A stretch of DNA of 64,000 nt from Mucilaginibacter sp. JRF (lineage in GTDB: Bacteria; Bacteroidota; Bacteroidia; Sphingobacteriales; Sphingobacteriaceae): the NCBI RefSeq assembly GCF_015223065.1, contig NZ_JADFBY010000008.1:1-64000 (forward strand), read 5' to 3'. How positions within the stretch are numbered: position 1 is the first letter of the stretch; each line of letters opens with the position of its first letter. The translations under genes and the position numbers were made by a program. Below, in pieces: positions 44,937 to 52,831 of the stretch. Under the pieces are notes generated by a model that did not search any database, was not told the origin of the DNA, and worked only from the letters and a program-made list of their open reading frames with translations.

Positions 44937-45440
44937 TTACATGGTGGGTGATTGTTCGTAAATTGTCCATAGCTGATGCTTGCCACCATCCTTCTTAGCC
45001 AAAATTACAGGCACATCAGATTCTCCTTCCTTATCGCCGGGAGTTAAATACAGGTCAGAATTTTTCAGCTTGATCAGGTAAGCATCTTTACCGGCGGCAA
45101 CAAATTCATATTGCTGGTTTTTAGCATCGGCGGCAAGAGGCTGCTCCTCGAGCGATACATTAGCCGCGGGTGCCGCCTGCGGCTGAAATGTTTTATTGGT
45201 GAACAGGTTTTGCAGTTGATAGGTATTACCTTCCCGGTGTTTGAAGGACCAGGTCATGCATTTCCAGTTTTGCGGATAGTATGAAACCAGCGGGGTGCCG
45301 TTTTTGCTATTGGCATCCTTTACGCGTAGCAACAAACCGGTTTCGGTATTTTTTATGGCATAATTACCTTTAATTACTTGTGCCGATAAACGCGCAACAG
45401 CAAATAGCACAATGCAGATGAGCAGCAATGTTTTTTTCAT
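44937..45440 (-). CDS. Secreted ricin-type beta-trefoil-like lectin protein
   Basis: 167 aa with a signal peptide (LLLICIVLFAVARLSAQ). The mature part reads as one beta-trefoil with lectin-like repeats: NYAIKNTETGLLLRVKDANSKNGTPLVSY (partial), YQLQNLFTNKTFQP, and KHQLWTIYEQ corresponding to the QxW motif. It probably binds sugar. It ends 12 nt before the ATG of the sugar dehydrogenase, so the lectin may recruit substrate or cells to it (inferred). Confidence 0.7.
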   Translation of the reverse strand: MKKTLLLICIVLFAVARLSAQVIKGNYAIKNTETGLLLRVKDANSKNGTPLVSYYPQNWKCMTWSFKHREGNTYQLQNLFTNKTFQPQAAPAANVSLEEQPLAADAKNQQYEFVAAGKDAYLIKLKNSDLYLTPGDKEGESDVPVILAKKDGGKHQLWTIYEQSPTM

Positions 45441-45513
45441 GATGGTGGTGTGTTAAAAAGCAGCTTAATTTAATTGTGCTATTAAATTACTGATAAATAA
45501 CCCAATAGCAACA

Positions 45514-46380
45514 CTATAACAAAGCTTTTACCATTCGGTTTCGGCCGCTCATATCCTTACGTAATTCCACATCTTTGTATCCTTTGGCCACGAGCATCTC
45601 CACAGTTTCGGGCCCATAGCTTTCATTTATTTCAAAGAATAGCATACCCGGCCTTTTTAAACTTAGCAATGCATAATCGGCAATGGCTTTATAAAATAAT
45701 AGCGGCTCCTCATCGGGTACAAAGAGCGCGGTATGTGGTTCAAAGTCGGTAACGTTGGTGTGCATTTGGCGCTTATCATGCGAGGTAACATATGGCGGGT
45801 TGGAAACAATAATATTATACTTTGCCTCATCAGGCTTTGCCGAAAGTATATCCGCTTCCATAAAATTCACCTCTACCCCATTCAGCGCGGCATTGCCTTG
45901 CGCCGTTTGCAAAGCATCAACAGAAATATCCATTGCCGAAACGTTAGCCCCGGCCAGATTTTTCTTAAGGCTGATAGCGATACAACCACTCCCTGTACCA
46001 ATGTCTAAAACACTTAGTTCACTACTAACCACTGACCTCTGACCGCTAACCACTGACTCAATAACCCACTCCACCAGTTCCTCCGTTTCTGGTCGAGGTA
46101 TTAATACCGATGGATTTACATTGAATGTTAACCCGAAAAACTCAGCCTTACCTAAAATATACTGTAAGGGTTTACCGCTTTGTAATTGGGTGGCAATATC
46201 ATCAAGCTTAGTTGATTGTTCATCACTCAGTTCACGCTCGGGGAAAGCTTTGATGGAAGCCTTACCAAGTTGTGTTATTTCGGCAACGGCAGCCAGTGTA
46301 AGCGCCTCAGTTTCTTGCGTATCATATACCGCCAATAGCCTTTGCCTGAATTTATTGAACACATCCTTTACAGTTTCCAT
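45514..46380 (-). CDS. prmC: Peptide chain release factor N5-glutamine methyltransferase PrmC (HemK)
   Basis: 288 aa from the ATG at 46380; a longer frame (to 46452) would overlap the divergent ribD gene and is not family-like. N-terminal helical domain (to about 80), then SAM-methyltransferase fold: VLDIGTGSGCIAI (motif I) and IIVSNPPYV (NPPY motif). It methylates the GGQ glutamine of release factors. Between IPRPETEELVEW and motif I, residues 107-122 form a Ser/Val-rich insertion (ESVVSGQRSVVSSEL) encoded by a repeat-like sequence, discussed among the findings. Confidence 0.92.
   Translation of the reverse strand: METVKDVFNKFRQRLLAVYDTQETEALTLAAVAEITQLGKASIKAFPERELSDEQSTKLDDIATQLQSGKPLQYILGKAEFFGLTFNVNPSVLIPRPETEELVEWVIESVVSGQRSVVSSELSVLDIGTGSGCIAISLKKNLAGANVSAMDISVDALQTAQGNAALNGVEVNFMEADILSAKPDEAKYNIIVSNPPYVTSHDKRQMHTNVTDFEPHTALFVPDEEPLLFYKAIADYALLSLKRPGMLFFEINESYGPETVEMLVAKGYKDVELRKDMSGRNRMVKALL
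46015..46062. repeat. Degenerate GTCAGTGGTTAG-type repeat inside prmC
   Basis: Read on the minus strand, the segment contains GTCAGTGGTTAG, CGGTCAGAGGTCAGTGGTTAG and TAGTGAA in series: tandem copies of a 7-9 bp GGT(C/T)AG(T/C/A) unit. Such arrays usually occur between genes in Bacteroidota; this one is in frame in a coding sequence. Confidence 0.6.
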
Positions 46381-46401
46381 GCAACAAAGTAACATAAAAG
46401 C

Positions 46402-46409
46402 TACTTTTG
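46402..46409 (+). promoter_or_regulatory. Putative -7 promoter box of ribD
   Basis: TACTTTTG (TAnnTTTG) ends 4 nt before the ribD ATG at 46414, in a 33-bp gap shared with divergent prmC. A near-match (TTACTTTG) faces prmC at 46385-46392. Confidence 0.4.
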
Positions 46410-46413
46410 CACC

Positions 46414-47469
46414 ATGCTTGGGCATCAAAAATATATGCAGCGCTGTTTGCAATTAGCCAGTTTAGGTGCAGGTTCGGTTAGCCCGAACCCTATGGTTGGC
46501 GCGGTAATAGTGTATAACGATACCATTATTGGCGAGGGCTGGCACCAGCGTTACGGCGGGCCACATGCCGAGGTGAATGCTATCAACAGTGTTATTGCAA
46601 AATATCCTAACCACGCTGAGCTTTTAGCTCAGGCAACTATCTACGTATCGCTTGAGCCCTGTGCGCATCATGGCAAAACGCCCCCCTGTGCCGATCTGAT
46701 CATTAAACACCATATACACAAAGTAGTTGTTGGCTGCCGCGATCCATTTGCGCAGGTAGATGGCAAGGGCATCGAAAAACTCATTGCCGCCGGTATTGAG
46801 GTTGAAACAGGCATTTTAGAGCAGGAATGCCAGTGGCTTAACCGTCGGTTTTTTACCAGGGTACAAAAGCACAGACCTTATATCATCTTAAAATGGGCGC
46901 AAACCCACGAGGGCTTCTTTGCCCCTGCCGATAAATGCCAGTACTGGATAACCGGTACTGAAAGCCGTAAATTAGTACACAAATGGCGTAGCGAAGAAGA
47001 TGCCATACTCGCCGGAAAGAACACTGTTGCTATTGACAATCCGCAATTAAATGTGCGCTACTGGCAGGGCAAATCGCCAAAGCGTGTAATAATTGACCGC
47101 AGATTGGAACTTGACCATTCGCTGCATGTGTTTGATCAATCCATAGAAACTATGATATTTAATGAGGTTAAGACCGATATTGACGGCAACATTAAATACA
47201 TCGCCTTAGAGGATTTTGACCGCTTTGTGCCGCAATACATCATGTTTCAACTTTATATGCAGGATGTACAATCGGTTATTATTGAGGGTGGCGTACATAC
47301 TTTAAATAGCTTTATTGAGGCTGGCTTGTGGGATGAGGCCCGAATATTTACCGGTAGCAACAGTCTGATCAATGGCATAAAAGCCCCATCCATCAGTGGT
47401 ACGCTACACTCGGAAGAAGCCGTTGGTGCTGATCGCTTAAGAATTTTATTGAACGCTACCGCCTTTTAA
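46414..47469 (+). CDS. ribD: Riboflavin biosynthesis bifunctional deaminase/reductase RibD
   Basis: 351 aa. N-terminal CMP/dCMP-deaminase-like zinc domain (HAEVNAI around residue 50, PCAHHGKTPPCAD around 80) and C-terminal reductase domain (about 150-350; KWAQTHEG, TGTESRKLVH, RVIIDRRLEL, IIEGGVHTLNSFI). It carries out the second and third steps of riboflavin synthesis. A conserved MLGHQKYMQRCLQLA start agrees with the family. Divergent from prmC and followed by a YigZ-family gene 9 nt downstream. Confidence 0.95.
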   Translation: MLGHQKYMQRCLQLASLGAGSVSPNPMVGAVIVYNDTIIGEGWHQRYGGPHAEVNAINSVIAKYPNHAELLAQATIYVSLEPCAHHGKTPPCADLIIKHHIHKVVVGCRDPFAQVDGKGIEKLIAAGIEVETGILEQECQWLNRRFFTRVQKHRPYIILKWAQTHEGFFAPADKCQYWITGTESRKLVHKWRSEEDAILAGKNTVAIDNPQLNVRYWQGKSPKRVIIDRRLELDHSLHVFDQSIETMIFNEVKTDIDGNIKYIALEDFDRFVPQYIMFQLYMQDVQSVIIEGGVHTLNSFIEAGLWDEARIFTGSNSLINGIKAPSISGTLHSEEAVGADRLRILLNATAF

Positions 47470-47478
47470 TTTTTACTG

Positions 47479-48093
47479 ATGCTTTTTGACGATACCTATC
47501 AAACCATTGAAAAACCCGCCGAGGGCTTATTTAGCGATCGCGGCAGCAAATTCATTGGTTATATATATCCTATCAGATCTGAAAATGATGTTAAGGCCCT
47601 GCTCAATCAGGTAAAACATGAGCACCCAAAAGCACGCCATCATTGCTGGGCGCTGCGCTTAACACCCGACCGTTCTATATTTCGCCTTAATGATGATGGT
47701 GAACCATCAGGCACCGCAGGCAGGCCTATATTGAATACTTTATTATCGCATAATATTACCAATGTATTTGTGGTGGTGGTTAGATATTTTGGTGGGACAT
47801 TGCTTGGTGTTCCGGGATTGATCAATGCCTATAAAACCGCGACCGAAGAAGCCATAAAACAAACAACCATCGTACAAAAAACGGTAAATGATGTTTACAG
47901 CATAGGCTTTGATTACTTGCAGATGAACGATGTGATGCGGATAATAAAAGATGAAGCGCTGGAGATTATCGAGCAGAATTTTGATAACCAATGCAGCATC
48001 ATCCTTTCCATAAGACAGCAGCAGGTTAATAAGGCGCTTGGCCGGTTAAATGGCATAGATGGCTTAAAGGTTAAGTTTCTGCATCAGAGCTAA
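47479..48093 (+). CDS. YigZ/IMPACT family protein
   Basis: 204 aa. N-terminal UPF0029/IMPACT domain (about 18-125): GSKFIGYIYPI, KARHHCWALRL and DDGEPSGTAGRPIL are the signatures, followed by the ferredoxin-like DUF1949 domain. Linked to translation control in eukaryotes; the bacterial role is uncertain. Co-transcribed with ribD (9-nt gap). Confidence 0.93.
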   Translation: MLFDDTYQTIEKPAEGLFSDRGSKFIGYIYPIRSENDVKALLNQVKHEHPKARHHCWALRLTPDRSIFRLNDDGEPSGTAGRPILNTLLSHNITNVFVVVVRYFGGTLLGVPGLINAYKTATEEAIKQTTIVQKTVNDVYSIGFDYLQMNDVMRIIKDEALEIIEQNFDNQCSIILSIRQQQVNKALGRLNGIDGLKVKFLHQS

Positions 48094-48143
48094 CAAGCAA
48101 ACAATTAGAGCTTTAAAAACGTAGTTCATTAAAAACCATCACC

Positions 48144-48647
48144 ATGAACGACGTTGATTTTGCAAAGGCCCGCATTCATGAACTGGAGGCCGAGTATACC
48201 GCATCATTAAAATGCCTGGAGCGTATCCCCGAATCATTATTTGGCTATAAGCCTCACGAAAAATCGATGGAGCTGGGTTATCTCACGCTTTTGGTAGCCG
48301 AAATTCCGCTATGGATATATCAAATAACCCAAGGCAATGATATTGATTTTGCAACGTACACCCACTTTCAACCACAAACTACTGATGAACTGGTTAACCA
48401 TTTTAAGGAGAACCAACAAAAGGCCATTGATATATTGGCCGGTGTTAAGGATGGCGATCTGGATGGTACATTCTCACTTAAAAACAGCGGTACTGTTTTA
48501 CATACCGAAGGCCGTAGAGATAGCATTGAATCGAGCATAAACCACATGGTGCACCACCGCGGTCAGCTAACCGTTTACATGCGGTTAAATGATATCCCGG
48601 TACCATCTATTTATGGCCCATCGGCTGATGACAGAACGTTTGGCTGA
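48144..48647 (+). CDS. DinB-family damage-inducible-like protein
   Basis: 167 aa, four-helix-bundle DinB/YfiT type. The metal-binding HxxxH appears as NHMVHHRGQLTVYMRLNDI with the PVPSIYGPS tail typical of this subgroup. Family members include thiol transferases (bacillithiol or mycothiol) and proteins of unknown function. No enzymatic role can be assigned. No signal peptide. Confidence 0.88.
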   Translation: MNDVDFAKARIHELEAEYTASLKCLERIPESLFGYKPHEKSMELGYLTLLVAEIPLWIYQITQGNDIDFATYTHFQPQTTDELVNHFKENQQKAIDILAGVKDGDLDGTFSLKNSGTVLHTEGRRDSIESSINHMVHHRGQLTVYMRLNDIPVPSIYGPSADDRTFG

Positions 48648-48725
48648 TCCTGAAAATAAATATCTGAACTATAAAACAAAGCTGTAGCAGACCATGTTTA
48701 TGTTGTATATTTTATCACTAACAAC

Positions 48726-49004
48726 ATGAACAGCCTGCCCCTGGGTATCTATCTCGAAAACGAGAAACGCTTTGAGTTTGACTTTGTACGTCACCTCTTA
48801 AAAATCAGTTATTTTAAAGATTCAAAAAATTCGGGCACTATCGTATCGCCATTCCGTATAGTAAGGACTGAGGATGGTATGTATCTCATTGTTCATAATT
48901 ACGATCGCTCAGGCGAACGCCGTATCACGGTTGAATCAGTAAGTATTGATGAACTCGTTATAAATCACGAGAATACATCGTACAAACTTAAAAAAGTTGC
49001 TTAA
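48726..49004 (+). CDS. Small uncharacterised protein
   Basis: 92 aa, not recognised. Mixed alpha/beta with basic ends, a central DGMYLIVHNYDRSGERRITVE strand region and KLKKVA end. No signal peptide or cofactor motif. An independent gene followed by a strong terminator and preceded by DinB. The frame is protein-like and bounded by a hairpin terminator, so I consider it real. Confidence 0.55.
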   Translation: MNSLPLGIYLENEKRFEFDFVRHLLKISYFKDSKNSGTIVSPFRIVRTEDGMYLIVHNYDRSGERRITVESVSIDELVINHENTSYKLKKVA

Positions 49005-49026
49005 CCAACAAACATAGATGATGAGA

Positions 49027-49051
49027 GGGCGGTATTTACCGCCCTTTTTTT
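49027..49051 (+). terminator. Rho-independent terminator after the 92-aa gene
   Basis: GGGCGGT (49027-49033) pairs with ACCGCCC (49038-49044), 4-nt loop, followed by seven T. Confidence 0.92.
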
Positions 49052-49090
49052 ATTTTTAGTAAGGCACAATTTTAGCTACATTAGGCATGT

Positions 49091-50440
49091 ATGCAATCTT
49101 TTGAACTTGATAAAACCGACTTACAACGCATAAAAATTGCGCTCGAGGGTAATGATGCTGATTTGGAGAAAATTCTGAATGAGTATCATGCCTCGGAGAT
49201 TGCCATACTGTTTGAGAAATTACCGCAGGAGGCAAAAGAAAAGATCATATCCATACTCCCGGCCGACTTTGCATCGGATGTAATTGCCGAGATGGACGAG
49301 GAGCATCACCCGGAGGAGATATTGATCAACCTTGACCCGGAGAAACGTACCGAGATAGTTGAGGAACTGGATGACGATGTTGCTACCGACATTATCGCCC
49401 AACTTGATGAGGACGAACAGCAGGAAATATTAAGCGACCTTGACCACGAGGATGCCAGTAATATACGCGCCCTGTTAAGCTATGCCGAAGATACCGCCGG
49501 TGGTTTGATGACCACCGAGATAACCACGGTAAACATCGGCATGAATAAAATGGAGGCGCTGGATGCCATTATCAAACAATCAGAAGAACAGGAAGAATTC
49601 TATACCATTTTCGCCATTAATGATGATGATATTTTGCAGGGCATCGTATCGCTAAAAAACATTATTAAATCGCGCCATGATGTAATGATGAGCGAACTTG
49701 TAGTAACCGAATTTGTTTACGTACAGGCCGATGTTGACCAGGAAGAAGTTGCCAGGCTTATACAGCAATACAACATTAACAGCATCCCGGTAGTTGACGA
49801 GCACATGAAATTGCTTGGCCGCATTACGGTTGATGATATTATTGACGTATTGCAGGAGGAAAATACCGAGGATATATTGAAAATATCCGGTGTATCTGAA
49901 GATGAGGAACTGAGCGGTAACTGGCAGGACGCGGTAAAGAGCCGCCTTCCTTGGCTGGTGATCAACCTGGGGACGGCTTTCCTGGCCGCATCCATCATCC
50001 GTAGTTTTGATGATACGGTAAAAGCACTGCCTATCATGTCGGCATACATGACCATTATTGCAGGTATGGGCGGAAACGCGGCCACGCAGGCTTTGGCGGT
50101 TACTGTAAGGCGTATATCATTAAGCGACCTTACCGATAACCAGGCTTACCGCACGGTTTTAAAGGAATTGTTGGTAGGTATGATCAATGGCGCATCGAAC
50201 GGGTTGATAGTGCTTTTAGTGGCTTTATTTTATGATGCCAACCCGATGCTGGGTTTGGTACTTTTTTTGGCTATGACGGGCAATTTGCTCATCGCTGGCA
50301 TCACCGGGGCATCCATACCGCTTATATTAAAGCGTGTTGGTATTGATCCGGCGGTGGCATCATCCATCATAATAACCACGTTTACAGATTGTTTTGGTTT
50401 TTTGCTACCATTATGGGTAGCTTCAAAGCTTTTATTATAA
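49091..50440 (+). CDS. mgtE: Magnesium transporter MgtE
   Basis: 449 aa. N-terminal MgtE_N superhelical domain (about 1-125), two CBS domains (about 130-255), then five membrane segments (about 285-449) with the conserved GMGGNAATQALAVTVR and PLWVASKLLL features. Mg2+ uptake gated by cytosolic Mg2+ via the N and CBS domains. It precedes bioB by 24 nt. Confidence 0.95.
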   Translation: MQSFELDKTDLQRIKIALEGNDADLEKILNEYHASEIAILFEKLPQEAKEKIISILPADFASDVIAEMDEEHHPEEILINLDPEKRTEIVEELDDDVATDIIAQLDEDEQQEILSDLDHEDASNIRALLSYAEDTAGGLMTTEITTVNIGMNKMEALDAIIKQSEEQEEFYTIFAINDDDILQGIVSLKNIIKSRHDVMMSELVVTEFVYVQADVDQEEVARLIQQYNINSIPVVDEHMKLLGRITVDDIIDVLQEENTEDILKISGVSEDEELSGNWQDAVKSRLPWLVINLGTAFLAASIIRSFDDTVKALPIMSAYMTIIAGMGGNAATQALAVTVRRISLSDLTDNQAYRTVLKELLVGMINGASNGLIVLLVALFYDANPMLGLVLFLAMTGNLLIAGITGASIPLILKRVGIDPAVASSIIITTFTDCFGFLLPLWVASKLLL

Positions 50441-50464
50441 ATTTGAACCATCAAAATTCAAGAG

Positions 50465-51484
50465 ATGACAGAGGTAAGAAACAACTGGACACAGGACGAA
50501 ATTGCCGAGATTTACCACTCGCCTTTACTTGACCTGGTTTACCGCGCGGCCACTATTCACCGCGAAAATAAGGACTACTCAGAAGTACAAATAAGTTCAC
50601 TTATATCAATTAAAACAGGTGGTTGCACCGAGGATTGCGCTTATTGTCCGCAAGCCGCACGTTACAATACCGGTGTTGGCGTACATGCCATTATGCCAAA
50701 GCACGAGGTTGTTGCCGCTGCCGAAAGAGCGAAAGCTGGTGGTGCCTCTCGCCTATGTATGGGTGCTGCCTGGCGCGAAGTACGTGATAACCGCGACTTT
50801 GACAAGGTACTTGATATGGTGAAAGCCGTTAACGAACTGGATATGGAAGTTTGCTGTACCTTGGGTATGCTAACCGAAAGCCAGGCACAACGTTTGGCCG
50901 ATGCTGGTTTGTATGCTTACAACCATAACCTAGATACATCGGAGGATGATTACAAGCGAATTATCACCACCCGTACTTATGATGACCGTTTAAGAACGCT
51001 TGAGCATGTACGTAAGGCTAAAATAACTGTTTGCAGCGGTGGTATCATCGGCTTAGGCGAAACGGTTGAGGATCGTATATCGATGCTGAAAACCCTTTCA
51101 AACCTGCCAAAGCATCCGGAATCAGTGCCTATTAACGCATTGGTACCTGTTAAGGGTACTCCATTAGCCGATCAGCCACGTGTTGCCATTTGGGATATGG
51201 TACGCATGATAGCAACGGCGCGTATCATTATGCCGCGCACAGTTGTGCGCTTATCAGCAGGCCGTACCGAGATGAGCACTTTAGAGCAGGCTTTCTGCTT
51301 TATGGCTGGTGCTAATTCAATTTTTGCGGGTGATAAATTATTGACCACTCCAAACCCTGCCTTTGCTGATGATATGGCTATGTTTGAATTGTTGGGCCTT
51401 ACACCACGCAAAGCATTCAAAAACGGCCGCCCTAACGAAGCTAAGGAAGTTAGGGAAATGAGCATTAATGAGGTTATAGGTTAA
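50465..51484 (+). CDS. bioB: Biotin synthase BioB
   Basis: 339 aa. Radical SAM motif CTEDCAYCPQ, plus YNTGVG and the conserved YNHNLDTS, CSGGIIGLGE and LSAGRTEM motifs of BioB. It inserts sulfur into dethiobiotin using a [4Fe-4S] and a [2Fe-2S] cluster. No other biotin genes are near it. A terminator follows. Confidence 0.96.
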   Translation: MTEVRNNWTQDEIAEIYHSPLLDLVYRAATIHRENKDYSEVQISSLISIKTGGCTEDCAYCPQAARYNTGVGVHAIMPKHEVVAAAERAKAGGASRLCMGAAWREVRDNRDFDKVLDMVKAVNELDMEVCCTLGMLTESQAQRLADAGLYAYNHNLDTSEDDYKRIITTRTYDDRLRTLEHVRKAKITVCSGGIIGLGETVEDRISMLKTLSNLPKHPESVPINALVPVKGTPLADQPRVAIWDMVRMIATARIIMPRTVVRLSAGRTEMSTLEQAFCFMAGANSIFAGDKLLTTPNPAFADDMAMFELLGLTPRKAFKNGRPNEAKEVREMSINEVIG

Positions 51485-51504
51485 CACCTATTCTACACAT
51501 ATTT

Positions 51505-51540
51505 AAAGGGCGCTTCTGAAAATTTGGAAGCGCCCTTTTT
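51505..51540 (+). terminator. Rho-independent terminator after bioB
   Basis: AAAGGGCGCTTC (51505-51516) pairs with GAAGCGCCCTTT (51527-51538), followed by further T residues. Confidence 0.92.
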
Positions 51541-51592
51541 GTTTGCAAAAAATCGGATAATCCATTGTTTAGAAAAACGTTTTATCACTATA

Positions 51593-51612
51593 TTAGGTAA
51601 CTCATTACCTAA
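51593..51612. repeat. Perfect 8-bp inverted repeat before the thioredoxin-like gene
   Basis: TTAGGTAA (51593-51600) and TTACCTAA (51605-51612) around CTCA, ending 12 nt before the GTG start at 51625. Possibly an operator or a leader hairpin that could mask the ribosome site. Confidence 0.5.
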
Positions 51613-51624
51613 CCGTTACAATAA

Positions 51625-52761
51625 GTGAAAAAAACGCTACTATACGCATTGCTGTTGCCATCTGTGGCAATGGCTCAAACTTCAAAATTTACTATATCAG
51701 GCAAAATAGGCAACCTGAATAAACCGGCCAAAGTTTACTTTGATTATATGGATAGTAATGGCACCAGTCATGAGGATTCAACAGCAGTATTAAACGGTCA
51801 GTTTAAATTTACGGGAGAGCTTAGCAGCGTAGGCAACACGCGCATGTCGCTTGATCATACCGGCGAGGGTAAGCCCCACTCTATTTACGCGCCAAATGCC
51901 GATGTTGTATACTTTTATTTTGGCAAAGAGAACATCGTCATCAATTCGGCCGACTCGTTGATCAATGCCAAATTCAGCGGCTCAAAGGTGTACGACGAAT
52001 TTCAGGCCTATAATAAACAAATTGGCGGCACCATTATGGATCTGACCAAGGCTGCCAACGCCGCTTTTGCCAAGGCTACTCCCGAACAGCAAAAGGATAG
52101 CATTTACATGGCGGGTATTAATGCTGCTTTCCGTAAGAGTATTGATGTAAGGTCGGAGAAGCAATATCTGTTCGCCAAAAGCAATCCTAAATCGTATTTC
52201 GCGCTGGTTGGTTTGTCCGAATCGGCCGGAACAAAGGTTGATGTCAAAAAGATACAACCCGTTTTTTCGGCGCTCGACCCTAAACTAAAGCAAACCGACA
52301 TGGGCAAAGAGCTACTGCAACGTATTGAAGCGGCAGGCTTAACGGCCATTGGTTCGGCGGCACCTTCTTTTACTCAAAGTGATGTGAGCGGCAAGCCTGT
52401 ATCATTAACCGACTTTAAGGGCAAAGTAGTTTTAGTTGAGTTTTGGGCGAGCTGGTGTGTGCCTTGTCGTGCCGAAAACCCTAACTTGGTTGAGCAGTAC
52501 AAATTATATAAGGATAAGGGGTTCGAAATCTTATCTGTATCGTTAGATAATAATAAAGCCGCCTGGCTTGCCGCTATTGAAAAGGATGGTTTGCCGTGGA
52601 CACAGGTATCTGACCTTAAAGGCTGGAACAATGCCGTTGGGCGTTTGTACGGTGTGAGGGCTGTACCCCAAAGCTTTTTAGTTGACCGCAATGGCAAAGT
52701 GATAGGTAACACCCTGCGCGGAGAATCGCTCAATAAAAAGCTTGCCGAATTAATGAACTAA
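51625..52761 (+). CDS. TlpA/ResA-like thioredoxin with N-terminal DUF4369 domain
   Basis: 378 aa with a GTG start and a signal peptide (LLYALLLPSVAMAQT). Residues about 20-215 are a DUF4369-type beta-sandwich plus helical part, and residues about 240-378 a thioredoxin domain with FWASWCVPCRAENP (CxxC) and VPQSFLVDRNG containing the cis-Pro. It is a periplasmic disulfide reductase, often near cytochrome c biogenesis or oxidative stress genes. Confidence 0.9.
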   Translation: MKKTLLYALLLPSVAMAQTSKFTISGKIGNLNKPAKVYFDYMDSNGTSHEDSTAVLNGQFKFTGELSSVGNTRMSLDHTGEGKPHSIYAPNADVVYFYFGKENIVINSADSLINAKFSGSKVYDEFQAYNKQIGGTIMDLTKAANAAFAKATPEQQKDSIYMAGINAAFRKSIDVRSEKQYLFAKSNPKSYFALVGLSESAGTKVDVKKIQPVFSALDPKLKQTDMGKELLQRIEAAGLTAIGSAAPSFTQSDVSGKPVSLTDFKGKVVLVEFWASWCVPCRAENPNLVEQYKLYKDKGFEILSVSLDNNKAAWLAAIEKDGLPWTQVSDLKGWNNAVGRLYGVRAVPQSFLVDRNGKVIGNTLRGESLNKKLAELMN

Positions 52762-52789
52762 ACGCCACCAGTTAGAATATGCTATACCG

Positions 52790-52829
52790 GCACCACTTGC
52801 TACAACATACGTACAGGTGGTGCTTTTTT
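52790..52829 (+). terminator. Hairpin terminator immediately before the protease start
   Basis: GCACCACTTG (52790-52799) pairs with CAGGTGGTGC (52814-52823, one G-T pair), followed by TTTTTT to 52829. It ends only 2 nt before the ATG at 52832. Confidence 0.8.
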
Positions 52830-52831
52830 AT

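Noticed and set aside
46381..46452. Upstream extension of prmC
   Set aside because: Would overlap divergent ribD and its promoter box; family alignment begins at the Met at 46380.
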